Source of the DNA: Siphonodentalium dalli
Taxonomy: Eukaryota > Mollusca > Scaphopoda > Gadilida > Siphonodentaliidae
Length of the DNA stretch: 64,000 nt
NCBI GenBank assembly: GCA_032622095.1
Contig: CP136061.1
Coordinates: 54,135,762-54,199,761 of the forward strand
Reading direction: 5' to 3'
Positions 12,216-24,900 of this stretch are shown piece after piece. Position numbers and translations under genes: made by a program. The notes below the pieces were generated by a model. It was not told the DNA's origin, did not search any database, and saw only the letters and a program-made list of their open reading frames with translations. Numbering within the stretch: the stretch's first letter is position 1; the number at the start of each line of letters is the position of its first letter.

Positions 12216-12830
12216 TAATCGGATCGAAACCAAATTTGGTATTTTGAGTTTATGAGCTAAAAATACAGGTCAAGTTCAAATATGGGTTCACTCCACCCAT
12301 TGTTAATGCAACTTTATAATGAAGTTATATCCTCTTTTTGACTTAGAACTTTTGTCATTTCCAGATGATAACTTTAGTTAGTGTGATTGAATCGGAACCA
12401 AATTTTGTACGTGAGATTATCAGCTCCAAATACAGAATATGGGTTCGGTCCGCCCATTTTTGCTGGAATTATGGTCCTTGTCGACATAGAAAGTTAGAAT
12501 TTTCCGTTTATTTTGGTTTCCGGATGATAACTTTAAGTTTTGTATTTAAATTTTGTATGTGGATTAACCACATGAAGATACACATAAAGTTCGAATTAGG
12601 GTTTGGTCCACCCATTTTTGTTGGAATTATGGTTCTTGACCACTTAAAATTTGCCGATTATTTTGGTTTGCGGATGATAACTTTACTTTTAATTATGTGA
12701 TTGTTTTTAAATTCAACTGAATCTCTTGATATTTTGTACGTGGTTCAAATTTCAGAAGATAAAGGCCAAGTTTGAATTTGGTCATGGTCCGATGAATTTT
12801 GACAAGAGTTAAAAAGAAACTATCCTAGTA
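12216..12830. repeat. Tandem array, about 150-160 bp units
   Basis: GGATGATAACTTTA-type starts at 12363, 12523 and 12673. Each unit holds TCGGAACCAAATTT-like, GGTCAAGTTC and AATTATGGTCCTTG-like blocks. Confidence 0.75.
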
Positions 12831-12887
12831 TCCTTACTAAAATGCCACCTTTTCGGGGGAAAAGTGGTCGACGACCTTTTTTTAACA

Positions 12888-13260
12888 TTATCTTGTCAAT
12901 AACTCGGGCAACTAATAAAACACTTTCCATATTATATGTCTTGTTCTCAGATACGTTATCTATGTTTCACCTCTTAGTCAGTCTTTGACCAATGTTCGAT
13001 CTTTCATCTTTGTATGTGATAGTCGAACAGGGTTCTTCCCCTTACACAAGGTTATGTTTCTAATCTAATTTTGTCAATAACGCGGCAACTAATAAAGCCC
13101 TTTCCATATAATATGTTTTGTTCTTTGACACATAATCTATGTTTCACCTCTATGACCAGTGTTCGATCTTTGTAAGTGCTGGCCCAATAGGGTTCCTCCT
13201 CTTTTGCATGAGGTTATGTTTCTAATCTTATTTCGTCTATAACACGGGCAACTAATAAGT
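12888..13260. repeat. Tandem array, about 175-180 bp units
   Basis: CGGGCAACTAATAAA recurs near 12903, 13083 and 13245. Each unit has ATCTATGTTTCACCTCT and GTTCGATCTTTG. Confidence 0.78.
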
Positions 13261-13629
13261 TACAAAGCAATTTATTTGGTGCTGTGCCTTCTTGGAAACA
13301 TAATTAGGAGCCGCCAAAGAAGATGTCACATTCCACAGGGGAAATCTTGGACTGACAGACTTATGTTATTCCTGACAAGTCATATTAACCTTCAATTTAT
13401 CTCCAAGATGAAAAAACTGTGCAGAGGGAAATGTTCTTACAAGAGTATAAATACTTGGAAGAATTAATTGGCTCTATTGGAACCATCGATATAAGCTTTT
13501 TTTTTTACTCTTCTTTTGTATTGGAAGCAGTGATATGATATTTTTGTAAAGAGTTCTTTTCCAGTTTGTTTGGTGAATATGGTATTCTTTGCATTTATTT
13601 CATAGGCTAAATATTTGGAAAAATATTAT

Positions 13630-14040
13630 ATGCCCCCCCCCCCCCCCCCACTTTTCGAAGAAAAATGGGAGGTATACAGGATAGACTTTCCCCGTCTGTC
13701 CATCTGTACAGTCAAATATTTTGCGCCATGGTTTTCTGGATCTGAATGAATTTGATATGGAGGTTTCTCATCAGGACTGCTTCAAAAGATGACATAATGA
13801 CGTTACTAGTAGTATTTTCTTTTCAAGAGTTATCCTTCTTTGTTTGTCTGGAAATAATGTTTTTTCTGTCCATCCACTTAAGTATCTCTGTCTGTCATAG
13901 GTTATATAATCTCATTGAAATTTGGTATGAATGTCCGCCATCACAAGGCTTTCAAAGACATTCTCTATTAGAGTTGTTCTGCATTTATGTTTGTCTTAAT
14001 TTTTGGATTCATCCTGCCCATGTGTTAATTTGCCACTGTG
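13630..14040. repeat. Diverged repeat with poly-C head
   Basis: A 13-14 C run is followed by CGTCTGTCCATCTG and TTCAAGAGTTATCC. It is related to 30455-30830. Confidence 0.5.
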
Positions 14041-14543
14041 GGGAATGCTAGTGCCATTGATAATCTTGGGGTTGGTCGGTTAGTTAGGGTTTTATTTGGC
14101 TTCCAGCATCCATGGCCATATAATGATGTTATGAGCATTCTTGAAACAGTGTTGACCTCAATTAAATTGTTATTCAAGCCTTTCACTATAGTTCAGATCA
14201 TGTACATTTTATGGCAGTTATTTATTTCCAATCAATTTGTATGCTTGCTGAGAACGATCCTTCCAAAATTTCCCTTAAAAAATATAATTAAAGTAATCTT
14301 TTTTACATTTTTTGATGTGGTCTTCAGATAGCATAGATTCCTTCCTGTGGTGCACTAGTTTAACAATTAAGTAGTTTTCTGTGTAGGTCCATCTAAACTT
14401 TCCACCTCCTGAGATAGGCTAGGCGTGGAAACCCTTTTTATAAACAAGTTGAAATAAAATTGTCTCTTGCTTTCGTAACGTTTAAACACAATAGGAATAT
14501 TTTTATGAATTGACTAAAATGACAAACAATAGACGAATCTGGT
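14041..14543. other. Nothing recognised
   Basis: AT-rich spacer without repeats that I could match elsewhere in the window. Confidence 0.5.
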
Positions 14544-14719
14544 AGAATTATGGGTAACTTTTCAGGATTTAGTCGGAAATATGGCTTGTTGCCATTCATC
14601 CGAAAGCTCTCCCTGAGAGCTCTCTGATGAATGGCAACAAGCCATATTTCCGACTAAATTCTGAAAAGTTACCCATAATTCTGCTGTGGTTAAGGAGTCA
14701 ATTACTTAGGGCATTACTG
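14544..14719. mobile_element. CAGTAATGCCC hairpin MITE, copy B, left-truncated
   Basis: Contains the same palindrome as copy A but lacks about 45 bp of the left terminus. The right terminus and its TA are intact. Confidence 0.82.
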
Positions 14720-15139
14720 TATATCGGTGTTTTTCAGGTGAGTCTATTTTTGCAGGATGGACTGAAATGGGTGTTTTCTTTTCTTTTCCACATCCGGGAA
14801 GTTCTGACATAATACACCCTGATTTGGGTGACAATAGACAAATCAACAGATCGCAGTCATTGATGCTGATAATATTAATATAAACCATGCCTCCCCATAC
14901 CTACGATCGGGGGCTCAAACAGATACTTTCCATTGTGCATGCACATGTGAGTTTATGACAGTAGAATAGACAATATGCGTTGCAATTCAACAAAATTTTT
15001 ATGTTGGTATCGGTGTACGTATCGTGGCTCCTGTACTGCGGTGCACCAGTATATCTTACCACCCCTATTATAGACCTATTATGTTTGGTAAACTTTTGAC
15101 TATACAACCTCTTCCTCGGGCCTCAGATAGAAGGGTTTA

Positions 15140-15650
15140 AATTGAGAGAGAGAGAGTAGTTGTAAAAACTTCACCAAATTTCATACTGATCTTCAGGGTG
15201 ACCTCCAGATGGGAGCCATCTTAGATTTCACATTTGAATCCCACATTTATTGCAGAATTGTTTTGAAAATTTACAGGTATGTTTAGGATCACCTCTAGAT
15301 GGGAGCTTTACTGAATTTCGTTAAAAAAAACACAGCGGCCATCTTGGAATTTACATTTGAATCAATTGGTACACCCTGTAGCTCACATTTATTGGAGAAA
15401 CATTTTTTTAAATTACAGGCATGTTTAGGATCACCTCTAAATTGAACAATACAAGGTGATTGAAATTGAACAATTTTCGATGAAAAACTTGGTAGCTGGC
15501 AGCCATCTTCGATTTTACATATTGCATCACTAAATCATTCGAGACGTACTGTGAGCCCGCATATTTCATCCCATTGATCCAAAATTCCATATGGATCTTC
15601 AGGTGACATCCGGGTTGCAAACAAGATCTCATTTTCGCAGATATGTCAGA
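15140..15650. repeat. Degenerate tandem repeat, about 130-150 bp units
   Basis: GATCACCTCTAGATGGGAGC-like, AGCCATCTTGGAATTTACAT-like and TTTATTGGAGAA-like blocks recur three times. Confidence 0.6.
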
Positions 15651-15731
15651 TGATCCGATAACAGTAGTCTAAGAGTGTCTTTGGTCTGATTGTAAGGGAG
15701 TTATTGCTACAATTATATTAGTGTCGACTTA

Positions 15732-15944
15732 CAGTAATGCTCTAAATAATCGACTCCTTAACCACAGCAGAATTATGGCTAACTTTTCAGGATTTAGTCG
15801 GAAATATGCCTTGTTGCCATTCATCGGAAAGCACTCACTGAGAGCTTTCCGATGAATGGCAACAAGCCATATTTCCGAATAAATCCTGAAAAGTTACCCA
15901 TAATTCTGCTGTGGTTGAGGAGTCGATTATTTAGGGCATTACTA
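15732..15944. mobile_element. CAGTAATGCCC hairpin MITE, full copy C
   Basis: 213 bp, TA-flanked, both arms present. The last terminal base is changed (ACTA instead of ACTG). Confidence 0.85.
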
Positions 15945-15946
15945 TA

Positions 15947-16611
15947 GCTAACGTTATTAACTGGTTTTGCATAGTTCCTCATTCAATATGTGTATGATGA
16001 ACACAGGTTAATTTACTCCTTTGCGATCACTTAATTTACAATATACCACATTACAATCCGTTACTTACATTATTTCCTTTGAGATGTCGACACTATACCC
16101 TAAAACATGTCTACAGTGAGCTATAGTGTCATTGACACTTTGTAAAGGTTTTTAATGCTTAGATCATTTTTCATTAATTATATTATATATTGTTTCCTTG
16201 TAGGTGACACAATAGGGGATATTTTATTGTGTTTCATTATAGACTGAATTAAATAACCTTACGTTTGGGGAATCAGAATCTGCCTTGCTGTGGCATATAT
16301 TGGATCTTCTTGACAGTCTGATGAGTTTATGCCGTGACCCTGATTTGACTAGCTGCTGTGAATCTTACTGTCTATGACTTCAACTGAGTCAGATGACATG
16401 ACTTATCAACAACTTAGTGCCATGAAATTTCTTTTTATAATATACAGTTTCTTCATGCAGGTAAGTTCTTATTTCATTTTTCAAAAACTCTTATAATCGT
16501 AAATGTAATGAAATTCATAAGGAATAGTCTTGAATTCATTTTGTGATATATATTTACACAGTATAAATAAACTAATATAAATTGTTTTGCAGTCACTTTC
16601 TAAAATGAATA
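15947..16611. other. Nothing recognised
   Basis: AT-rich spacer between two MITEs. Confidence 0.5.
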
Positions 16612-16615
16612 TTAA

Positions 16616-17041
16616 AGGTATTCAATCTGATCAGACGGTCCCCATATCATGTTACAACATTTCTTTAAAATACGCTTTTGTTATCAGAATCGATTAATTA
16701 CAACAAAATAATACTAACCGCGCTGTCAACTATGGTATAAAATTTCCCAAAATGTGTTATTTATCAATATGTTGTTCAATGAAATATGGCCACATTATAA
16801 CTTGCGTATCACAAAATTTGGCCCTATTACCACTTAATTTTAGAATTATCCATCGTCATCCGCAATTTTGTCTTGAGACCATCGGTTTGATGGCTCTTTT
16901 TCGAGAAATAATAATTTAGTTTTTTTTATATCTGATCACTCTGAGCTTTGATGGGTGGGTGCCTCAACTTGAATCAAATATTTTTCACCCTCGAAGCCAA
17001 AGAAATAGTAATTTGGGAGCATTAATTTGGATTATGCATCT
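16616..17041. mobile_element. TTAA-flanked foldback MITE, copy 3 (426 bp)
   Basis: TTAA at 16612-16615 and 17042-17045. The right arm matches copies 1 and 2. The left arm matches the variant at 63644. Confidence 0.75.
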
Positions 17042-17374
17042 TTAATCCTTGAAGGTGTCCCATCTGATTTGACAAAAAAATTTATAGCCAAAATTTTTCA
17101 GGCTAGTTTTACATTTATATGGCACAAGAACAATTATAATACTTGAGATCACTATCATTTGTTTGCGAAGACATCATGAAAATCTACAAAGGCACCCATC
17201 GGTAATACATTGAAAACGAGTGCATAAGATCACATTGAGATTGCTCTTGATTTTATTACCTGTACCGCTTTTTGGAAACAAAATCATTGGCGCCTGTTTT
17301 CAGAGATGATCATTGGATTTTTGCTCGCCTGAGAAAAATTCCAAGGGGTGTTGAAACAATCAAGTCTGAGTTTA

Positions 17375-17797
17375 GTGTGCCTGTCATTTGCAGAATGAGG
17401 TCCCCAGAGTGTGAATAGTGACGCTATCCCGCATAGCGGGCTAGCATCACTAAATTCACCCTCTGGGGACCTCATTCTGCTTAGGCCTCATCTTCTCTGG
17501 AAAGTTTCTTTATTATCAAATTTCTATAGAAACTTCTTAACAAAGATTCTATTTCTTTTTTAGTGTAGTTTCTCTTTATTCCCAAACGACGCATTGCATA
17601 ATTGAGGTTCCCAATGGGTGTACAACACAATATTCACCATTTGGGAATTTCAATCTGAGTCTATGTCTCCCATAGCAGATGAGGCCATGCAGAATGAGGT
17701 CCCCCAGAGGGTGAATTTGGTGATGCTAGCCCGCTATGCAGGATAGCGTCACTAAATTCACCCTCTGGGGACCTCTTTCTGCAAATGACAGGCACAC
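17375..17797. mobile_element. GTGTGCCTG double-palindrome MITE, copy 1 (423 bp)
   Basis: TA-flanked. Ends GTGTGCCTGTCATTTGC. Each end carries its own palindrome with GAATGAGGTCCCCAGAG and CTAGCCCGCTATGCGGG, and a 213-bp spacer joins them. The outer inverted similarity may extend another 15-25 bp outward. Confidence 0.8.
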
Positions 17798-17799
17798 TA

Positions 17800-18212
17800 A
17801 TCTCAGGATTGGAACAATGCTCTTTTGAAAGCTGATATCTGACTGTTAGAATCTCATATTGATGGGCTCATGGTACGATCTAGTTATTTTCTGGTACAGA
17901 AAACATACCATTGTAGTTTTACAATGTCATATTGGATGGGGCATCTTTATTTCTTCATGACACTGCCATGGTAATTGCTGTGGTGATAACTTTTTGTCAT
18001 GGCATTTTATTGCCGTGGCAGTTACGCGGCGGTGAACAAGTGTATTTGTAAGTACATGTAGTACACAGTAATCATGTAGATAACAGGACGTGGTAATTGT
18101 CGTAGTAGATACTCGGCTCTGAAATGATGAATTCATTACTAGTAGTGAATTACATTGTAGAAATGCAGGTAACGTGATATATTTAATATATACGCCCCAC
18201 TTTCGTGTTGTG
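17800..18212. other. Nothing recognised
   Basis: Spacer with TGCCATGG/TGCCGTGG words but no gene. Confidence 0.45.
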
Positions 18213-19390
18213 CGGTTAACCGAGAAAACAACTCGGTTTCGGTTTTAAAAAATACCGACCGAAACCGACCGACGTGATTCTGCCCCAACCGACATTACCC
18301 GTTACGTTTTTTTTTTGTATGTTTATTTTTCGATTGAATCGACTTGTTAGTTGATACTGTTGTCAAATAATCGGCCTCTCTGATCAATTATATATCGGAA
18401 TGTGTCCATTTCGTCTCAGATATGTGTTGTTATAATATCGTAAGCGTCAAATAAATTGCGTTGCGAAACGAAACTGAAATGAGGAAGCATGTCATTGCAA
18501 AAATGAGAATGCGAACGAAAAGAAATGTTCACGTGGGAAATGGTCCAGAAACTTTTTGTTCTGGAACCTACGATCGATCGATGAGTGGCCACACAGTCAA
18601 CACGAACTGCATGCAGTAGGTCGTTGACTTTTGTCACCTTTATTGTCAACTGTCTTAGAATAAGTGTGCACTTTATTTGAATTGATCACGTGTGCATGAC
18701 AAAACATTTCGTTCCGTGCGGAAATAAAGTCGGTAGTTATATAGAACTGCAATTTCTGAAACTTCATTCTCCCGGCTAATCGGTCAATAAAATTGAACTT
18801 TTATCTATAACGTTCAACGAAATATTACGAATTTGAGCCGGCCAATTGCCGTGTAATGTACGTGCACTTATTAGCGTTTTGTTGATCGCGGCAGTTATTT
18901 TTGCGCGTAACGGTATCTCTAACCCACAAACTGAGCGGGAACATCAAAAGCGTAATTACGTCATCATTGTCGAGGAACTGGGCACATGCTACATCGTAAC
19001 TGATTGATTAACACGGCCTTGTCTTTAAACGATATCGGTATCAATATAAGTCGCATGGGACTTCATCTTGTATGCATGAAACGTCGCTGTATTTGGGGGA
19101 TATATAGTCAGAAAAAGAGTTTATGGTCAGCGTCAAGAAATATGGCCAGTCGGGCACAACTATTTTGTGTTTGCTTAAACTTGATGTTCAATATGACTTT
19201 TATCTCACATTCTCATTAAAGTTCATGATTTAGCAACACAGCAAGCTGTTCCCCAACTTATTATGACCCTCTATAACTGGTAGTGCCTGTTTTGTCCAGT
19301 TGTGTTGGACTAATTGCTATATGTTAAGCGATGCATACTAAAACCGAAACCGAAACCGAGGTTTTTTTACCCCAAAAACCGAAACCGAAA
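18213..19390. mobile_element. Possible TIR element with CCGAAACCG ends
   Basis: ACTCGGTTTCGGTTTTAAAA at about 18230 is mirrored near 19340-19385 by AAACCGAAACCGAAACCGAG and AAAACCGAAACC. The repeats are low in complexity, so boundaries and superfamily are unclear. The 1.1 kb between has no recognisable gene. Confidence 0.4.
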
Positions 19391-19395
19391 CGTAA

Positions 19396-20011
19396 ATTCT
19401 ATAACCTCCCAACACTACCCCACTTATGGTCGGAAATTAAAGCATGTAGGCCTAACTATTTATATGTATGTGAGCTGACTCAATCGGCATTTTCCAAATT
19501 CAAAAAACGAAATTCATGAATGATTTTGTGATTATTATATAAATTCTCCATTATTTTATATAAATTATTTATATAGATCACAAACAGCGTGATGCTTCAA
19601 TTATTAAAATTCATAAAAGCATCAAATTTGATGAAATAGTATGTTGAGATGCATTCACATTTCATAAATATATTATGTATTACAAATGGAAATAACTGTT
19701 GCATGGGGGTTCCCTGGGAATTGCCACGAGTCGCTACCTCTATATATTCATCTTAGGGGAGATTTTGACACATTTAAATGTTGTCAATATAAGTTGAACA
19801 CAGCCGTGATAGCAGGGTTTTGGAAATTATTCATAAGTCAACTCGACCGAGAGAGGTGATAAAATGGAGAACAAATGACAGCCATTTTAGTATGATGGAA
19901 GTGCCCTGTCAAAGCCATGGTAAACTGATTTATCCACAGCAGCATGTTGCCATGGCAATTTATTCCCAATTTCAAGGGCTGGGAGTCTCGCTGGTGCAGC
20001 GTTAATATTGT
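19396..20011. other. Nothing recognised
   Basis: AT-rich. A short TATATAAATTATTTATATA palindrome lies at about 19556-19576. Confidence 0.45.
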
Positions 20012-20180
20012 GCCAGTGCATTCTCTTATCTATGCGAGTTTCCCATAGGGAGCCTCGCATATATAAGAGAATGCACTGGCTCACAAGGTCAAGGTAAATA
20101 TTGTTAGGCCAATGTATTCTCGTATATATGCGAGGCTACTTTTGGCAGACACACATATAAAAGAGAATGATTGCATTGGC
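20012..20180. mobile_element. Twin-hairpin element, copy 2
   Basis: A 69-bp palindrome at 20012-20080 (GCCAGTGCATTCTC ends) and a degenerate one at 20108-20180, with a shorter spacer than copy 1. Confidence 0.75.
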
Positions 20181-21540
20181 GCAGGGTTTTTTCGCAAAAT
20201 TTCAGAAAGCTCCAGTCATGGAATGGTTAAATAATTAATACCACTATAGTATAATTAGGATCTCGAACACTGAGAGAGCATGACTTTAAGATCTCCATTT
20301 ATCTTTGCTGTCACCTCTCAGTTTAAATCCATTAAATATTTACTTCGGCAATCATTTATTTCTTTGTCCAGCTTAAAAGTGATGACAGATTCCGCTGAAG
20401 TCGTTGTCTAGACCCTGGTGTTCAATTTGAATTATTCATTCGCCTCGTTTTTTCAGTCTTGTAACAATACTTTCTCGATCCTTTTGTCTCAATTTGTTCA
20501 CAGAATGCGTCAATCAAATCGCTGTTTCTTAGATTTGCTGAGATCGATATTTGAGATTTATCAAGGGCACCCCCTGAGATGAAAAATTCATTAGCGTTTT
20601 GCTCTTGTATTATACTGGTCTCCACTTAAGAAATGGATGTTCATTTGCTTGTGTTCCATGTAGTATGGATAAATGTTTGACTGACATTTCGTATTCCAGA
20701 CATAAAAATATCAGATCAACTTGCATCCAAACTCTATGGAATACAGCAACATCAGCATTCAGTCCTTATATTTACTATCAGCTGGCAGATTATAAGAGAA
20801 TTTATAGCGCCCATTTTCATTAATCTGGCAACACATTGCAAGTTGCTTCAATACAATATGGAAACAAGTTAGGGCCTGGGTGTGGTGTCACATGACATGA
20901 TTTCAACCAACCAACATCCTGTTTTCAAGATCCACAGCGCAAATACTTGTATGAGTGTTAATATTGGCAGTTAATTGGTGTTTTGTTTCATAATAATCAG
21001 CTTGAGGTAAAAAGACTCATTTATAATTATCATCAATATTTTTATTCAGGAACCAGTCGCACTGACTCTTAGTCCCCTGTTACAAGTTAATAAAATACAG
21101 ATGGTCACAATCAAATTTACATTTCAAAAGTACACATTTATAAAAAATCGACCCCTTACAACTGTTACCCGCATAGCTAAATGGTACATATCTACTCAAA
21201 CAGACCACGCGCACACCCAACCATCCAAATACCCACACAAACGATGTTAACCCACACTCCTACTTCCGGGACTTCGTGCTTACCACCACAAACGCTAGAT
21301 AACCGCACTTGTAACCTGCAATTTCGGTAATGCATATTCACCATCACCACTTGATTACCCGCACCAATTACCCGCATTTAAAATGATCCACACCACAGAG
21401 GCTAAACACCAATACGAACCACTTACCCGCATTGTTACCCGCACTTCCTTCTCACAACCCCTTGACCCTTCTACACTGACCAATCAAATTGGAGACCCCT
21501 ATAACAAACAGTATATAAGGCGAGCAAATCCTTATCAAAT
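20181..21540. other. No gene supported
   Basis: A 67-codon minus-strand frame (20422-20625) begins at GTG and has no recognised domain. 21160-21460 repeats TTACCCGCA loosely. Confidence 0.45.
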
Positions 21541-21868
21541 TAGTAGATTTGGACACAAGTCCAAATTTTATGAATAAATTATACTCACCTGACATAATTC
21601 ATACAGAATTAAGATTTATCTTAACCTCGCGAACCGCCACTCAAAAACCGGAAACATGAAACATTTTGTTTCGTTTGTTCCGTTTCCCAGTTAAAGTTTT
21701 TAGTTATTCCGAGCATGCCCATTGGGCATACCTGTATGCTCAGTTTGATCCCATGGCGCCACAATCAGCCATGGGACAACTGTATCTGATGGGAGGAGGG
21801 AGGGAATGAATTATGTTAGGTGAGTATAATTTATTCATAAAATTTGGACTTGTGTCCAAATCTGCTAA
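21541..21868. mobile_element. TIR element with 62-bp ends (328 bp)
   Basis: TAGATTTGGACACAAGTCC through TATACTCACCTGACATAATT is mirrored at the right end. An inverted relative of the interior lies at 26375-26590. Confidence 0.75.
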
Positions 21869-21872
21869 TTTT

Positions 21873-21920
21873 ATTTCAAAAATTAGCTACTCACCTGACA
21901 TAATTCATACAGAATTATGC
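21873..21920. repeat. Left outer arm of a 4.7-kb inverted pair
   Basis: TTATTTCAAAAATTAGCTAC and the following 28 bases are the reverse complement of 26540-26587. The pair may be the ends of a decayed larger element. Confidence 0.6.
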
Positions 21921-24900
21921 TGATTTCATAGCTGCTCTGCGTAGCTCTGGTCTGATACTGTTGTCCCATGGTTCTTCCATGAAATGTTCTTTCATGATTT
22001 ACATCATAACATATACTGAACATTATTTACATGTGATAACCAAAACACAATTTTACTTCACAGCAAACTTGCTGGGGAATCTAACCAACACTTAGCACTT
22101 CAGTGCCAACATCTGTCAAGTAGAACTTGATAAATATAGATGCATAAAGTGCCCAATCAGCACTTTCAAGAAAGTCTCTCATTCCTGCTCCAATGAATTT
22201 TTAAGAGTGCTCGCAAAGATTCAATCCAAAGTGTGAAATGAGCCGTAATGTTGTTGTCACTTGAAAAGGAAACAACAAACCTTCTTATAAGCTTAACTAA
22301 CTAGGAAGATATAGTTTGTGATGAGACTGGGGTCGATTATTGTTATTATTTGTTCCATCCACAAACATCAAAGAGCACTTTTCGGATCCACTCTGACATC
22401 TCTCTCAAAGTAAGGTTAAAAGACCTTGATGAGAAATGATGCTACTTAGAAAATGTCATTTCGTAAAAAGTAAGGCCCTGCCATTGAACTCTCATATCAT
22501 TGCTACCTAAGTGTAGACTTTGTAAATCACTACAGTGACTTCACCTTCGAAAGTGGTAATGGCAAACAAGAAAATATTGTCTTCAATGTAAGCTACCAGT
22601 TTTCAAATTAGCCAAGTCTAAGGTTCAAATGGAGGATTCTTCAATATTTCCAAAACATTTGTTTGTTTGTTTTTTTTTTGGAAGATCCCGAGCATGGACC
22701 GGTACCAGCCTTCGTTTCGGAGGCCTTGCATTAAATATATTCAACATTTGAATAATGTGTGGGTGTTGTCCCACTGCTATTTTCGCAACCCAGTGGCAGA
22801 ATTGATGAGAGCATGAAAACTGTATCCTGCAACCGTACAGTATTTATAAAACCCAAAGCAAATATATCTGACCAAAAAACAAACTAACTATATTTGCTAA
22901 AGATGCATCATGAGAAAAATGTTTCGCTTGGAACACAATATTTACTATAAATATTTAGACTGATAGTATTTTCGTGTTCCAAGCTGCCAAGATCATATCT
23001 GTCAACAGAATGATGCCAAGCCTTCACATTCATCAGGTATGGTTCCGGATTAGGTACGTGTACCCTCCCCTGATATTGTGTTAATATCTGTTCCACAACT
23101 GGTAAAAGAAGTGGATGATTTGACTAGAAGATTTAAAATCATTGGAAAACCAGACTGTCTTGGTCAATGCAGATCTATTAAAATCAACTCGCACTGAAAA
23201 GGACTCACAAGTTGTAAAACTTGGGGAAACCGAGGAATTGGTGCAAAAGCATAAACATATAAGCTCGTTCGTGAAAAAGAGAGAGCATCTATCACAAATT
23301 TATGTTCTTCGTCTTGTGAAAAATTTGCAAAACGCATCCATGGTTGGTTGAGCCCAAAGACAAAATAAAAATCTACAAGCTAGTTCTGGACTCTGCTACT
23401 AGTACATGTATGTGAGGTGATTTTAGAACCAAGGTTCCTGAGCTAACTGACAAAAAAGGATTTGGACCTTGTATTGTTTGTTTGTATTAGCACTTTGTGT
23501 GAAGTGTTTTATTGTTAATACATGTATATAATACTGCATGTATTGATGCATGTATCCAATACTGCATGTACATAATACTGCTTTCATCTCCAGACTGTTG
23601 ATACCCTGCACTGTCTTGCCCCAAAATGGGACCCCCGTTCCTGAAGACTGGCATTGGTTGTGATCGAAAACCATATTTACGATCTGAAAAAAGGAATAGA
23701 TCCCGTTGCATGTTTGGTATGTATTACCACCAGTCCAGATGGGGTGCCAGATCTTCTTGCGTACACGGGACCATAAGCTTGTATGAATGGCGAACTGGTT
23801 GCCATCTTTTCAAGAGATATATATCATCTGAATGAGTCTCCTGTCAAGACAAGCATTCTGAATCAACTCAAGGTATGATGCTATGATGCCTAACATATGT
23901 AGATAACTGCGGGCAGTGTCCCGTCATTTCAACGGATCCATTACTGCCTGATGGAGTACTCCTATACGATATTCTGTGAGTCAAACTAACCATTTGTCCA
24001 AATGAAACATGGTTCCCAAAATAAGTTAATATTTTGAATGGCTCCAAATGAGATCTTTTGACATTTATCAATAAAAAAACCAGATTTAGAATGGTTTCCA
24101 CGAACATCTCCATGTCTTGCAATAGGCCTGTTTGGGGTGGATTTAGACAAATCCAGTCATCCATCAGACCTTAAGATTGGACAAGAATCACTGAATTGTT
24201 TCTCGTAATTATTCTCGCGAAACTTTTCAATTTTCAGTGCTTTATGACAGACTTGATTCAGCATCTTCACAAATCTAAATTGATCCATGACTACAGTAAA
24301 TGTTGGTGTATAAGTCGCATCTTTTCTTACCTGAATATATATATATAGCCCAGAATATTGCATGGTACGCCTTATACAACGGTAACTTGAAATTGGGGTG
24401 AAATCTTGACTCATTTTTCGGAGAGTTTGAGCCACCACCGGAAAGTACACGTAAGTGTCGGGAAGATCGACCTGGAGATATTAACAGCAAATATCGGCGG
24501 AGATTCAGCCGCAGAACTCTCCAAAAGAAGGTTAATATTCATTGAATTAAAATATTGAACACAGTTGTCTTACTCTTCACTATTATTAACTTTTATTCCC
24601 AAAATCCCGGAAAGAATATAACCGGATATGTGTGAAAAACGAAAGTACAAATTCTGAATAAACAACAAATGGACTCGTCTTACGATTTCACATCTAAAAG
24701 AGTTTTAAATGGACTCATTATTACACCATTTATTATACAAATAAACACCCCCGTCTCCACCGTTATTTATCATATTATATACATTAGTATCTGAGAATTC
24801 AACGGCAAAACAGCAGCAAATACACAAAACAGTTTTGGCGTCCTTGACCTGACTGTAACAATTTTGGACACGTGCACAATTGACCCACATTCAATGACAG

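Noticed and set aside
20422-20625. Possible exon on the minus strand
   Set aside because: Coding-like composition, but the start is GTG and there is no domain, splice support or partner exon.
21160-21460. TTACCCGCA words as a telomere-like repeat
   Set aside because: Spacing is irregular and the unit varies; no tandem structure.
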